From the NCBI GenBank assembly GCA_963556695.1, contig CAUWAG010000003.1, forward strand, positions 8,308,001 to 8,372,000: DNA of 64,000 nt, in the 5' to 3' direction. Shown here piece by piece: positions 30,605-42,737 of the stretch (positions within the stretch are counted from its first letter, which is position 1; the number at the start of each line of letters is the position of its first letter). This DNA comes from Anthostomella pinea (Eukaryota > Ascomycota > Sordariomycetes > Xylariales > Xylariaceae). Position numbers and translations under genes: made by a program. The notes beneath the pieces were generated by a model that ran no database searches, was not told the DNA's origin, and was given only the letters and a program-made list of their open reading frames with translations.

Positions 30605-31668
30605 GGGTGCCGCTCTTGGGAAAGGTCAGCGCGTCGTGCGGATTCGGCCTCTGCAGCCCCGTTCTATGCCACATGGAGGCACGCTCCACGGGTGCAGGCC
30701 CTGCGCGCCGTACTGTCTCTCGATTCCGTTGGCCATTTATGTGCGAGCCCCCAGATTTCAGCTCCGTATCCGGCGAGATGTCAGTGACATATTGCCGGTA
30801 AGCTACCACGCCGTCGTACACTCGCTTCTCCATGTGGCCGGTCGCTGAAGGCGGCGTGGGGGTTCGATGCGCCATCGACGACAGCGCCACCACGAGAGAC
30901 TGGACATCGTGCACCTAGAAGTGGAGCAAAGTCAATTTCAGGAGCTCAGTGAGGAGGGAAATGGGACAGATTGTTCGTCCCAACATGCGTGTTGAACATG
31001 TCTCTCGTACTGTCTTCGAACACAAGCCAGACGCCGGCGGCTTTAAATCAAGGTTTCTAGCTCATGTCTCTTGAACCTGAGCTGCTCAGCGCAGGAGCGG
31101 ACGCTTCCGGGGCGATCGAGGTCGAGCTTCGGAGGTGGACATTGTCGCCGTTTGAGATGCCGCCCAGTGTCGCTTTGCCTTGTCCAGATTGCGCGCTCTC
31201 AGGAAGCGTATCGCGCAGGTGGTCTCCGGGGCTGGCTGTCTCCATGCATAGTGTGGGTGAGCAGCCTGGGATGATGATCACTTGTTGCTGAGAGAGGGGA
31301 CTACCATCGCGGCCCTCGTCCTTGCTGATCTGGAGTGCTGTGGGATGGGCGTCTCCTGGCTCTTTAGGCTTCGCTTGCGAGACTTTGTTTGTAGGCTCGA
31401 TGACAGGCAGCGAAGGCTATATACATTCAGTTCCAGCTCTCGAATAAATTTTGTGAAATTAGGCTCCAATAAGAGTGACATGTTCAATCTCTTGTGGTCA
31501 TAGCTAGACGAAGACACGAGTGCTGGTCCAAGACAAAACACCCGCTGGGGAACAGAGACGCATCATTTTAAAAGTCAATAACTTTACGCCCGCCAGACGC
31601 ATTTCACGGTTGTGACCCTGGTGATGGCAAGTCGATGACGGTACTGTGGTGAGCCTTACCCCGAATGC

Positions 31669-31699
31669 TATCCCGGCCTCGATTCCGTGGGCCGGGATA
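31669..31699. repeat. 10-bp inverted repeat, short hairpin
   Basis: TATCCCGGCC and GGCCGGGATA are exact inverted copies 11 bases apart. There is no run of T after it and no gene close by, so no function is assigned. Confidence 0.75.
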
Positions 31700-34600
31700 A
31701 GGGGCTGGATAGGAGAAAGGCCGACACTGGGAGTAATACCACGTCACGACCCCATCAGACGCCATTCCATAGTGACAAATTCCTACAATCCGAGTCTACA
31801 GGTAGTCGAAATACTCAGCGTGGGGCATGTTGTAGTGAAACCGACGAGCAATTTACAGCCTCACTGCCTCCATCAGCTTGGTTTCTCGTCAACAGTGCCT
31901 ACGACCAACCATGTTGCAATCCAGGTCTTTGAAGTCGTCAGACGGTTCGTCGCAGACAGCGTTGGGTGTAATAAGCACGGTCTGTACTCGAGGGGCTATC
32001 GGGTGGTACAGACGTGTGTCACTCTGGACTTCGATGGCTGCTGAATCCAGTTGATGAGCATTCCAGCCCATGCAGGGCTCTCGCGGATATTCTTGTATCT
32101 TTGGCGAGAGAGTAGAACCAATGATCATCAAGGCGTGATACTCGACCAGGATCTCTGCTTCCTTCCATGCATTGTAGTGCTTGGGGTCGTAGATACGTAG
32201 GAGGCTCAGTGATACCAGACACGCAACATGGAGTGCGTGCCGGCCGAGTCCCTCGTGCCTCTACTCGACGTCGAAGCGCTAGACTCCGCCCTTATAAGTC
32301 TCCGTACGCGCATGTTGGTAGGATTCAAGATTACCAATAGAGAACTCGAAAATGCTGGAATAAGCACACAGGAATAAGGAGCTTTGATTTGATACTGCTT
32401 TCAATACTTATTCTATTTTGCCTATATCAATTCGATAGAATTACCGTTCTTTGCTGAGACGGGTGGTGTACGGAGACTTTGAGGACTCCGTGTACCGTCC
32501 GTGATCTCGTGGCCACCATGCTCCTGACTCTGGGTCTCCTCTGCTTGCTACACGGCTTTAGGCGCTTCGTTGACTTTAGAAAGCTGCGCTAGGCTTGACT
32601 ATCGAGGGAACACTTCACGAGGCATGAGTATAAACTCTGAACTAGGCATGCCAGCTACTCGCTGTCGGTGCATATTGGTACGCTGGCAATTTATCATAGG
32701 TAGGCCACTTACCCCTTTTTTCAATGACTTCCTTGAATTATCTCCAGATGTTGATATTAAGGAAGCTTGCATCCACTCGCGGAAGACTGTCCACGTCGTA
32801 TTCTTTCCGTCACCACCATGCCCAGAGTGATGTTGGAGGTCGAACTGGAGACCGTTTGGCTTCGAAAAGGGGTGGCAGACTGAAACTACTTGCCTCCCAG
32901 TCCTCGCAAGGCTGTGGAAACTTCCCGGACAGCCTACGTCGTGCGTCTGAAGATAGCCAGGACGAAGCGATCCAGCAATATTCCGGGTTTTGTGAATAGG
33001 AGCTTAACGACGTGTCCACCTCCATTATATCCGGTGTGAAACGAGTGACACCAGTGGTCATCCTTAACTTTCGAGAGGTTGGTCTTTACAGTAAGCTCTT
33101 CCTCCTCTAAAACACAGCAAGGTCCCTGACAAGCAAGAGGTATCTACTACATGGACAGATAAAAGGAAACGTCCCCCGCTGTTCTTCTGATTTATACCGG
33201 GAGCTCTCCGGTCACGATAATACATATGGACTGGCAAGGACCTAGAGACAATACTAGAGGCCGAGGTGGAATGAGCGACGACTTGGACACTGCTCTGCTA
33301 GCGGAATTCGGAGTTCCTAGACTTGAGGTGTTCATCCTGGTCGAGCAGCAAACTCACTAAGAACTCGCTGTCACGATACCTGGAGATTGATGTATGTAGG
33401 GCCAGAACTCCTGGTGCCGCAAGCTGTACCTTACCTCGTTCATGTCTTCAGCTTCACAGGTCACTAATACAGCCCTTATTCGACCCCCTTGCCTGATTCT
33501 TGAGCCGCCCCTGATCCCATCATAGGGCTATGATATGTTGTCTAGAGCTTGGTAGGCAAGAACCAAGTAGACTGACTACCAATGCTGGACTAATAAAGTG
33601 CCGAGCATCTAAACCTGCTAGTCCGATCACTCTACTGTAGCACACACACACGGACTGATGAGTTGTAAGTCTTGCAAGGGGAGTGCCTGCCAGTAGTAAA
33701 GTCTAATTCGACGGCGTGAAACCTCGAAGCTTCTGCGAGTCTGATGACAAGCGGTCCGCCAAGCTGGGTATGGTATGCATTGCATCTCATGATCGACATC
33801 ACGACCACGTGGTGGCGTCCCAGTCACGCCAGTCTAAACATGCAAGGTACTGCGACACCAGGTACGAAAGCCCTTGCGGACAGCTGCAAGGAGTGCAATA
33901 TATCAAGTTGCGACAGAAAGCCGCGGGCATGAAACCTCGTACAAGCTCCAAGATCAGGACCGGGGCAAGTTCTGGATATCGGAGAACGACGGCACAGCCG
34001 CAATGCGTACAGCGGAAACCATTCGGCACTATCACATCGTGGCACTCTGTCTGCGATTCTAATGGTGTGATAGCATCCGTGCCCTCCAGTCAAGAGGGCG
34101 AAGGAAACACACATCAATCTGATCTGGACATTCTGTATCAACTTACCAACCGATATCACTGCTCATCACCTGAGGCTCCCGCTCAATGACTGCCGCCCCA
34201 AAGGAAATGAAGCGGGCCGACAGCTGACGAGTCCGTCCAGAGTCCGGTCGTCGAGAGTATGAAGCCGTCACAACGACCAGTCGTCCTCCCCGCGCTGATT
34301 GATCATAGTGAGGCCAGCAAGCTCCGGCAATAGGGATCGCCGGCCGCCTGGCCTGCTCTCCCCCATCATCCTCCGCAGTCGAACACTTGAAGATCCGGCT
34401 GCTGCCAGCAAACGACGAGACCCAAGCCCACTGATTTCGCCGTTCGCTATAATTGCCCCCGTTAGCTGCAGATTTGGAGATTACCCACCGCTGCGATATG
34501 TTCGCGGCGAGACATCTCCTAGTGTCGTGGGCGGAGTCTTATCAGGGCACGTGGCGGTATTAGTCGATGCTGGAGGACTTGCTCGGCTAGTTTTAGAAGC

Positions 34601-35322
34601 CACTTCAACTGTCCTCTCATCCGCCGTGGCCAACGTCTGGTGGATGTTGAACGACACCGTCGTCTTGTTAGAGCATGTAACCTTGCGTCTCGTGGCTGGG
34701 ACTAGAGACGCGGCACTTGGCGTGCTTGGACCAAAGCGGCTGGACCAGGTAGTAGTTCACCGTCGTCCACCAGGAACACGGAATTATTGGCGTTGTCCAA
34801 TACTCGCAGGTGTATGCCGGAGCTGCCGTATGTATGTGATGAGATCTCGTCACCCTGACAGATAATCAAATAGCCGAGATGGAGAAATCTGATGTGTATG
34901 TAAGGCTGCAATCAAACCTGCATATTGCACCCTTGCGTTGTCTTGATACCTTTTAGCAGCTGCCGCCTGCGTCCAAAGCACCTTATGGTCGGCGACCACT
35001 TGGTCAACGCCCAATCTCCAAGAGTCCACAGCTTGTTGCTTGGAGGGTCCTGCCAAGGTGAGGCAAGATGCCTGAAAACGGAACTGCAGGGCATGCCCCA
35101 CGCCCAGCCTAGTAACATAGTTCGACTGCCGGTGCCCAGGCCCGAACTTTTATAGCGGCGCAAGGGCGTTCGGCACTGGTCCGCTGGGGTGTCTCGCGCC
35201 TCCCGGGTCTTCCTCGTTGTAATCAAAGTCACCCATCATATCATGAGAGACGTTTGAACCCGAGGCTTTGCAGCCGGCGGGTAGCTCTTGGGCTGTCTAG
35301 ACAGTCCTGACAGTTGGCTCAG

Positions 35323-35342
35323 GGCAGGCAGGCAGGCAGGCA
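35323..35342. repeat. GGCA tetranucleotide array
   Basis: Five exact GGCA units in non-coding DNA. Confidence 0.85.
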
Positions 35343-35649
35343 AGGGGCTGGGCAAGGGAAGAAAGAGGTTGCGCTAACGACGCCGTCAGTTGCTAGAATT
35401 GGATGTGATCAACATTCGCCCACCCTACCAGCAGACCAGATGGGGAATGCCAGTCGAATCTGAGACACACCCTTGCTTCTTGGCATCTGAAGAGCTTATG
35501 TGACTGGGCCGCTGGACGTCCAGTGGATGTCAGCAACTCCTGCGTAATTTTGGACTTGCCCAACGCAGAACGTTGCTGACCGTCCTAGGCAGTGCTAGGA
35601 TGGAGATAATCGCATGTCGGCATCACTGACGGCTCGTGGAGACTGATGA

Positions 35650-35670
35650 GGCTCAAGGCTCAAGGCTCAA
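35650..35670. repeat. Three tandem GGCTCAA units
   Basis: Three exact 7-bp copies in non-coding DNA. Confidence 0.85.
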
Positions 35671-38600
35671 GGTCCCCAGATAGACAGCGTGCAAAGCGGG
35701 CCAGTCATCCGTGGTTTTGGCACGTCGATGATCGTCACCCATCGTCTCCCGGGAATCTGGCAGCTCCATCCATAATCAATATCGAATGTTCGATTTTCGA
35801 GATACCATTGCTAGATCTCTGATCATCTTTCCAAAGCTCAAGCTCCACCTAGGTATTGAGCCCTATGTTGCCAGGTTAGTCCAAGCTCCAAAGTGATTAT
35901 TCCCGTTGTACCCTCTCGACAGGTCGGAAACTTATTTTCAATAGTCTGCGCCGGCTTGCCGAAAAGAGAGTGACAACATGGACATGGATCTCAATCTAGC
36001 AGGGGCTCTTCATTCGAAGTCCAAAGCGGAATGATACTTTAGTAGTAGCGCAGGCGCCATGTGGAGGTGAAGTATACTCTGCCAGATTCTGTAGGAAACC
36101 CGGAATATACCGTTGATCATGGGTTGCGCTTCATAAGATGTTAAGTTTTTGGACTCTAGAGGTATCCACGCTGTTAGTTCCAATGCTGGGAACTTGTAGT
36201 GAAGGCTTCGGAACGAGATGAATGCCAAGATATATCTCCACAGTAGAAGCCCAAGGTAGAACATAACAAGGGCTGTGTTCACGACCGCCAAGTCCGCGAG
36301 GCTACGCCGCTACGCACCGTGCTCGCAGAGCGCCATCATCAACGGGAGGTGGCATGGTGGCATTGGACTCACAAGGTACTGTGAAGATGATAGAATTAAA
36401 AAATGACGGACTGACCGTGAAGTGGTGTTGTTGAGAACGGTCCTTGCAAGTGTCCCTTGGTCGTCGTCTGGGGTCCAAGGTGAACGGACTCGTGATAGTA
36501 TCAAGGTCAGCTGATCCCTGAAACTGGATGTTGATGAGGTTAGATCTCAACTGGGTCCACGTAGATAGCCTCATTAAAAGATACGGAGTGCTGGGGCGAC
36601 CCCTGCGAACATCACCACGGGAAATTTGCAACCTCTGGAACCTCTCACCAGGCTCTCCATTCGTCCACAGGCGAGGCCGTTGAAAAATTGATTTGTTCTC
36701 GGCACTGGGACGGACCCGCCGGGTTCTTCGTTCGACGATATCCCTACAGTTCTTCGTGGAGATATTGAGATCTCCAATCTCTGGGCGTTGGCAGTGCTGT
36801 GTAGATGCTGCCCGAGTGCCGTCACGAGAACGCAGGTGAGATGAGCAATCTCGTCGAGTCGTTCCAGGCACTCGGAGTGCTGGGCTCACAAGGGGTATGA
36901 TGGAGTGTCCAATGCTCCTCTTGCCTGTCGGCCGTAGCGCACGATAGGGCATTGGTTGATACAAATGATTGAATTGATTGGAGCAGGAGAATGGAGAGCA
37001 GATGGGGGAATTGCGAGCGATTATGTCATGTGAGCAAACGAGGCTTATTCCCGTAGACAGAGTCTACTACATATACATACATAGTAAGAAGACGCCACCC
37101 TAATCACGGATGATTCCCGCACACCTCGGAATCCTCTTCCGCCACGCCCCCAAGACACTGCACTAACCATGATGACGAGCATTGTGCCAGGGCACCTGGC
37201 AGAGCGTTCCATTGTAGCCAAGACGCTGACGAAGGGTCATCTTTTGGTACCGTACTGTATCTTTGGAGCCTCTCTGCCCAACTCGACCTGGACTCTGATA
37301 TCGTCACTTCTCTTCGACGAACACTACCTGCAGGTATTCAGCACGGAATAGTGAATGTGCCCGTGATAATACAATATGTGGCATGCAATGATGACAACAC
37401 ATGTGAGCCAGGAGCCAAGACAGCAACTATGGATGACTTAGGTATGGCATAGAGATGGCGGCGGAGAGGAATAATAGACGTTTTATCTGTCATGAATGAA
37501 GCGTTCAGCAACGACGTCAGCTCGCGTGAAAGAAGCAATGGATTAGTTTGGCTCACCCCCTTCTACATACCTTATGTAGCTGCTCCGGCTGGCGCGCAAA
37601 CATCGTCATACATGCAACCCCCAGTTTCATCCCGATGACTTTGTTTTAAAGCACACGGCTCACCCTACATAGTATTTTACTGCAGCATTCCATCTTGCCG
37701 TCTCGTCTCCCCAGCCGTCCCATGTTTTCTCTGAGATGTGTCCCCAACTCACGATTCGGCCCTCATCGTGAAACCCAAGTTCAAGACTCTGTCTCTAAGG
37801 TAGTCGACCAACGCTTCCCGTAATTGCATACCCGCCACGAGCCGGAATGACCTATTGCTTTTATAAACATTGAAAGCAACAGTGCACTTTTGCCCGATAA
37901 TAATAACGATGATGAATTGGAACTTTGGACGAGCAGGTGGCTTACGAAGTACCGGTACTTGGCTTCTTGGGAGGGTCGCACTGACCAGGGGCGCAACACC
38001 GCCTTGTCCTCGCTACCTAATGTAATGTACCGGGTGCTTAGGAATGACGTAGCCAGAGTGGTAGCACGGCATACGGTAGCGCGGAGTCCCCAGTTGGGCC
38101 TTGGCGCCTTCCACGGCTCCTTCCAACGTCTTTGAAGCTTCACCCAGTCCTCCTCCTCCGCCTTTCCGGTTGAACCATGAGAAGCAATTGCTGCTGCGCA
38201 ATGTCAGATACTCGCATACATAGACGTACAAGCCAGATCCAAGTATCTCTCGAGCTCGACGCTGTAGTCACTCGTGGCTGACTGCAGTGCCGAAGAAGAA
38301 GAAACATTTGAATAGAGGCGACGTAGTTGCTGCCGTGAATAGACCCTGCATACGGCGACGGTGACGATGGCCCCTCATCCTCCGCATCAGTGGCGTCAGC
38401 TAGCAGCACGCCTTGTTCTGGCAGGCCCGGTGGAGCCCTTCGATGTTTACAGCTGGCAGCTACCGGGTGTGTCGATAGGACAGGGACCAAGACAGAGACA
38501 GAGACTTGCCCCTTCCTCCACCACCTCCTCCACGTCCTCCATCTCTGTGGATGTATGTACCATGGCAGCCTATGACCGATGTCGATTTTAATTATTTCCC

Positions 38601-39861
38601 GTATCTACCTACTACTGCACACCTCAATCTTTTCCCGCCTCCACCATAACTCGATCCCTGTGCCCTGTCTGACCCACTCGGCCCCCATTATCGTCTCTCA
38701 ACGGTGGTTCGGAAGACCCTGACAACTGCCTGATACCCAGGATACCCTACTCTAACATAATAGTTCGCCTTCTCAACCCTGCCACAGCGCCTACTGGCTA
38801 CTGCCCTGCCGCCTACACACTGCCTACAGGCTACATTGCAGCGGACGGTCATGGGCCTGCCTGCCAATCCTGCCAGTTGACGTACCGACCATTCCATCAT
38901 CGGTCATAACACATAGCGCATAACTACCCGGGCCAGTTTATGTAAAGAATGCTCCCTGCCCCATCCGCCTGACATTCCCAAACCCATCATCATCACCTCA
39001 AATATTTACCTATACCTAGACACATCGGCGACAACAGTACCTCACCGGTAGCACCGACCCCGTCGCCACTAGTTGTCCACCTTGAAAGGCCCGGCTGCCG
39101 TGTTTTGTCTGCGAGTGTCCTACAGTACCTACAAGTACACCTGACCTCCCAGATTGTCAGATATCTGGCCGCTGCCGATCGTTAACTGTTCGGTCTTGAA
39201 ACGAGCCACCGAACTCCACATTCTCACCACTACTCGTGCCCTATTACGGCTGCTGTCAAATTGGACAGCATCACTCCCGGTCACTTCGACTCTGCTAGCA
39301 GTAAAGGCCCCCCGGCTCGAATCTGTACCGTACAGTACTGCCCAGCCCTGCTGCGTTGGCCTGCTTCAGTAGGGGATATTGCACTGCCGATCGCTCTGCT
39401 TCACCGTCCTCACTGGCCTCTCGCTGGCCTCTCACTGCAGTCAGCCAGACTAGGGGACTAGGGACAGGGACGGCTCCACCTGTCCACCTGTGCCAGATAC
39501 TGGAGAAGCATTAAGCTTCAGACGAGTTGGGCTGGTCACTGGTGTCAGAAGTACCGGCGGCCCTAGACGTTGTACCTTTGGGGGTCTTCTCACTCTCGGG
39601 CGTTCCTGGTCGCACTTCCAATCCAGCGTCCTGCCAAACACTTAAGGCTTGCTGATCCCCCCCCCCTCCGCGACTTGCGACGGATCTTCCTCTCACTGGA
39701 TCTTGAAAGATTATCATCACCTTCCCCAGCAAGGTGACACGAATCTGTCTTCTTCGGGATCCCGCAGATCTGATCAGCGAACTATCGGTTAGGAATACAT
39801 TCGCGTGTTGGAAAGCCTCCGCCTTCCGGCCTGTTTACCTGGTTACTATATTCGGTCGAAG

Positions 39862-41140
39862 ATGACTATGACTCTTGACCATCAACAACGACTCGGGGCT
39901 CTCAACTTCGATCACATGTCTTCCTACTCCAACCCTCCGCATTTCACCAACCCATGGACATCGGGCTCATCCGGTCAACCCAGCTCGCAGGGCTTGTACT
40001 CGCAGGGGCTCACCGACGGTGGCCTCGAGTCCCTGGCCAAGCATCACGCCGGCAGGACAAGCACCAACGCGGGTGGCTCAATGGCACCGTACGGGAGCAT
40101 CCCGGTGACGGCTTCTTCAGCAGGTAGCACTCTCATGGCGGACGCATATGGACAACAAGACTTACTCAATATGCCCCAAGATCTTCTGAGTCTCAACCGA
40201 ATGCAGACATCATCCGCCGCCTACGGAGAGCCGTCGTACGCAACAGCCTCGTCCGCCTCCCCAGTCAATGCGCCTTACGCGGCGTCGCCGAGTTCCTACG
40301 ACGGCAATGTAGCTGGTTACGCACCAGCACCCATGCGATCGACCTTTGCGCTAGCACCAGAAGCCGACACTCGAAGATACTCCCAGTCGTCAGTCTCCTC
40401 AGTTTCCTCAATTCCCATGATCGATCATGGCTCGGGCGATTCTTTGCGTTCACACCGGAGCTCGATGGTTGACATAGGCCACAGAAGTCTGCACCACGGT
40501 GATGACCGAAGGAGTTTTGCAGATGCGCTCGATGCTGGTCAAGGTATGCTGGCCATGAGCCAGGAGACCCCTCGCGCAATATACCCTCCTGCCAACCGGG
40601 GAAGAGGGGCGTCCGAGTCGTACGGTTTCCCAACAGCACACTCGAACAACTCCTCCATATCGTCAGCAAGCAATTATGGCGGTGGCTACTATGCGGCTTC
40701 TGTCGACTCGTCAGTAAGCGACTATTCGACAGCGGGCTCTGACATCGAATCTGTCTCATCGCGAACATTACCACGGCCGGCAAACCTAATGACCCAACCG
40801 CCGCCTGCGCCTCAATCCATGATGGGTCAATTCAGTTCCAAGATCTCGTCGAGCACGCAAAAGAAGCACAAGTGCAAGATATGCGACAAGCGCTTCACAA
40901 GACCAAGTTCTTTACAGACGCATATGTACAGCCACACAGGTGAAAAACGTGAGTCTTGGCCATGAACGATTGGCAATTCGACTATGATGCTGATCTTATC
41001 TAGCTTTCTGCTGCGAGGTCGAAGGGTGTGGACGTCACTTTTCTGTTGTTTCAAATCTCCGACGGCATCGTAAAGTACACAAGAACGATGCCAAGTCAGA
41101 GGCCGGGTCAGAAGACCACCAGGACGACCAATCGGATTAG
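39862..41140 (+). CDS. flbC: C2H2 transcription factor, FlbC-like
   Basis: Probable nuclear regulator of conidiation and growth; FlbC of Aspergillus activates brlA. Two exons, 39862-40948 and 41004-41140, joined across a 55-nt intron between the two fingers; 407 aa. The first 330 residues are Ser-, Tyr-, Gly- and Pro-rich and without domains. Finger 1 is HKCKICDKRFTRPSSLQTHM (C338, C341, H354, H358). The linker HTGEKPF spans the intron. Finger 2 runs CEVEGCGRHFSVVSNLRRH (C366, C371, H384, H388). A short acidic Asp/Gln tail follows. Two C-terminal fingers with this wording match FlbC, recalled from memory, so the symbol is tentative. Frame before 39862 lacks an ATG. The gene stands alone amid about 18 kb of gene-poor DNA, with a long upstream region. 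Confidence 0.85.
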
Positions 41141-42056
41141 AATGGCGGCGGCTTTCCGCACGACCCGCGATTTTGCGCTTTATTACGACTCTAGATCATT
41201 TACGACCATTCTAATGTGGACACCTCGGGCCAAGTCACGTCAAACTGGCCTCGAATTTAGAGGAGGCCGGCCTGGCATATGTTAACTTTATTGGCTCAAC
41301 GCGTCCCCAAAGAGGTGGACGGTTGCCAGCCTGTGTATGAGTATGTGGAGATCATATCTTGATCAAAAATTTGTTCGCGTTGCGCGTTCTGGAGCGATTT
41401 GTCGGAGATTCATTTGAAGAGCCAGGAGCACGGATGAGCGTATAGAACCACGACGGGGCCTGATTTCGACGGCATTCGCCTCTTCATGTCCGTCGCTCGG
41501 GCTCGGCCAAACCGGGATCTGGAATTTTTCATTTTTGCGAGGAGATACCCTCAAAATGGCGTTCGGGAATGGGAGCGTTCGATGCCCCGAGACATCACTT
41601 CCATTCACTTGGATCACGACTCCAGCTCCTTCTTGGTCGGGAAAAGTCACACGGAGAACGACGGGAGCAAAGAGAGCGAGAAGAAGCTGACGATCACCTT
41701 GTACTATTAGCCATGTCATGCATATACCCCCCAAGGAAGGCAGAGGAGCAGCTGCTTCCAACGAGAGACGCCGATCAGGTGTCGGTTGATGAGACCTTAA
41801 CGCTCGCTACTGCCTTTTGTAATTTAATAGTCGCTATACGACACATTGACCAACCAGACACTCATGGGAGAGACCCAATTGACTTGAAACCAAACCGCAA
41901 CCTGTGATCCGTCTGGAAGTGTTCGCGATCGACATGCCTCCCCGCCCCATCTCTGTGTTACCATCCGTTCGATAGTACTTTCTCACCCACGCGAGCCACG
42001 AGGACGGCAGGAGGACCATCAATCCACATTCCCGCGCGTGTTGTCCTGCGTACCGG
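41141..42056. other. 3' region of flbC-like gene
   Basis: No gene seen. The first part should be 3' UTR; the rest runs up to the inserted hAT-like element. Confidence 0.5.
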
Positions 42057-42064
42057 CCTTTCAC
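42057..42064. repeat. Left copy of 8-bp target duplication
   Basis: CCTTTCAC directly abuts the left terminal inverted repeat of the hAT-like element. The identical octamer abuts the right end at 42730-42737. Confidence 0.85.
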
Positions 42065-42729
42065 CAGGGTGTGAAAAAATTACTATAGTATTGGTACTCT
42101 ACTAGGGTACTAGCCTACTCTACTCATGTTGGATTAAAGGTGAGATAGGTAGACACCGGAACCTAGTTGTTCCGTCCCGAGCCAGCCCCCTCTGGCACAA
42201 AATTGCCACGGTCGCACAGAGACACTCCAGACAGAGGAAGTACACACACACACTTCACTCTGACGATTGGCTCAAATCTGACAACTCAGTAGAGTATTAG
42301 GCAATACTTTACTAGGGATACTAAGGTAAAAAGAATCCACTTTTGACTAGTTTTAAATTTTATAAATTTAAAGTTTAAAAAGCGTAATGTCAATAACTAC
42401 ACACTGTCATAATACGATAAGTATTTATTGAAATATTAATTATTTAATTTATCAAAATCTTTAATCGTAATATTTTATACCATGCATAATGATTATTTAC
42501 AAAGTATACACGTATAGCATTTTTATATATAAATAAGTTTTTTAAAACTACTTTTTATATATACATATTTTCATCTTCCTTTTTTTTCAAACTTATTTAA
42601 TCTAATTACGCCTAATTATACGTTAGTATATTTCTCTTTTGATTTTAAATTAAATAATATAATTCGTATAGTAGTTCTAGAGTATCTTATAGTAGTACAT
42701 TAGGTTAGTAGAGTATTTTTCTCACCCTG
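42065..42729. mobile_element. hAT-like non-autonomous element with AT-rich interior
   Basis: The 665-bp insert starts CAGGGTGTGAAAAA and ends as the inverse of CAGGGTGAGAAAAA, 13 of 14 matching bases. Exact 8-bp duplications (CCTTTCAC) flank it, the size left by hAT transposases. Subterminal copies of TACTCTACTA or its inverse AGTAGAGTA recur near both ends and at 42288-42296, like transposase-binding repeats. No transposase frame is present. The left 270 bp have normal composition, while about 42340-42720 is extremely AT-rich with almost no CA or TG left, as after RIP. The sharp change suggests a second, nested insertion or a decayed internal part. Confidence 0.8.
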
Positions 42730-42737
42730 CCTTTCAC
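42730..42737. repeat. Right copy of 8-bp target duplication
   Basis: CCTTTCAC abuts the right terminal repeat of the hAT-like element and matches the left copy exactly. Confidence 0.85.

Larger units (their letters stand above)
30605..39861. other. Gene-poor stretch of about 9 kb, left of flbC-like gene
   Basis: Base composition looks ordinary, yet no frame on either strand has recognisable protein motifs. The longest frames (for example minus 36302-36964 and plus 34299-34865) have erratic composition and no family resemblance. The stretch holds a hairpin at 31669-31699, GGCA and GGCTCAA arrays, and scattered TA-rich spots near 32330-32460. The right end, from about 38600, becomes pyrimidine-rich and is probably promoter and leader of the zinc-finger gene. 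Degraded genes or species-specific genes with many introns could be missed. Confidence 0.5.

Noticed and set aside
39805..39861. Upstream extension of the FlbC-like protein
   Set aside because: The frame opens with TTG, and the added residues are unlike the rest; the ATG at 39862 is preferred.
30605..39861. Search for tRNA or 5S rRNA genes in the gene-poor stretch
   Set aside because: TTCGA-type B-box words occur but none sits in a cloverleaf context, and no 5S-like sequence was seen.
40815..41140. Reading the FlbC-like fingers as a CreA- or Msn2-type regulator
   Set aside because: Finger wording (RPSSLQTHMYSHTGEK, then GCGRHFSVVSNL) differs from those families as I know them.
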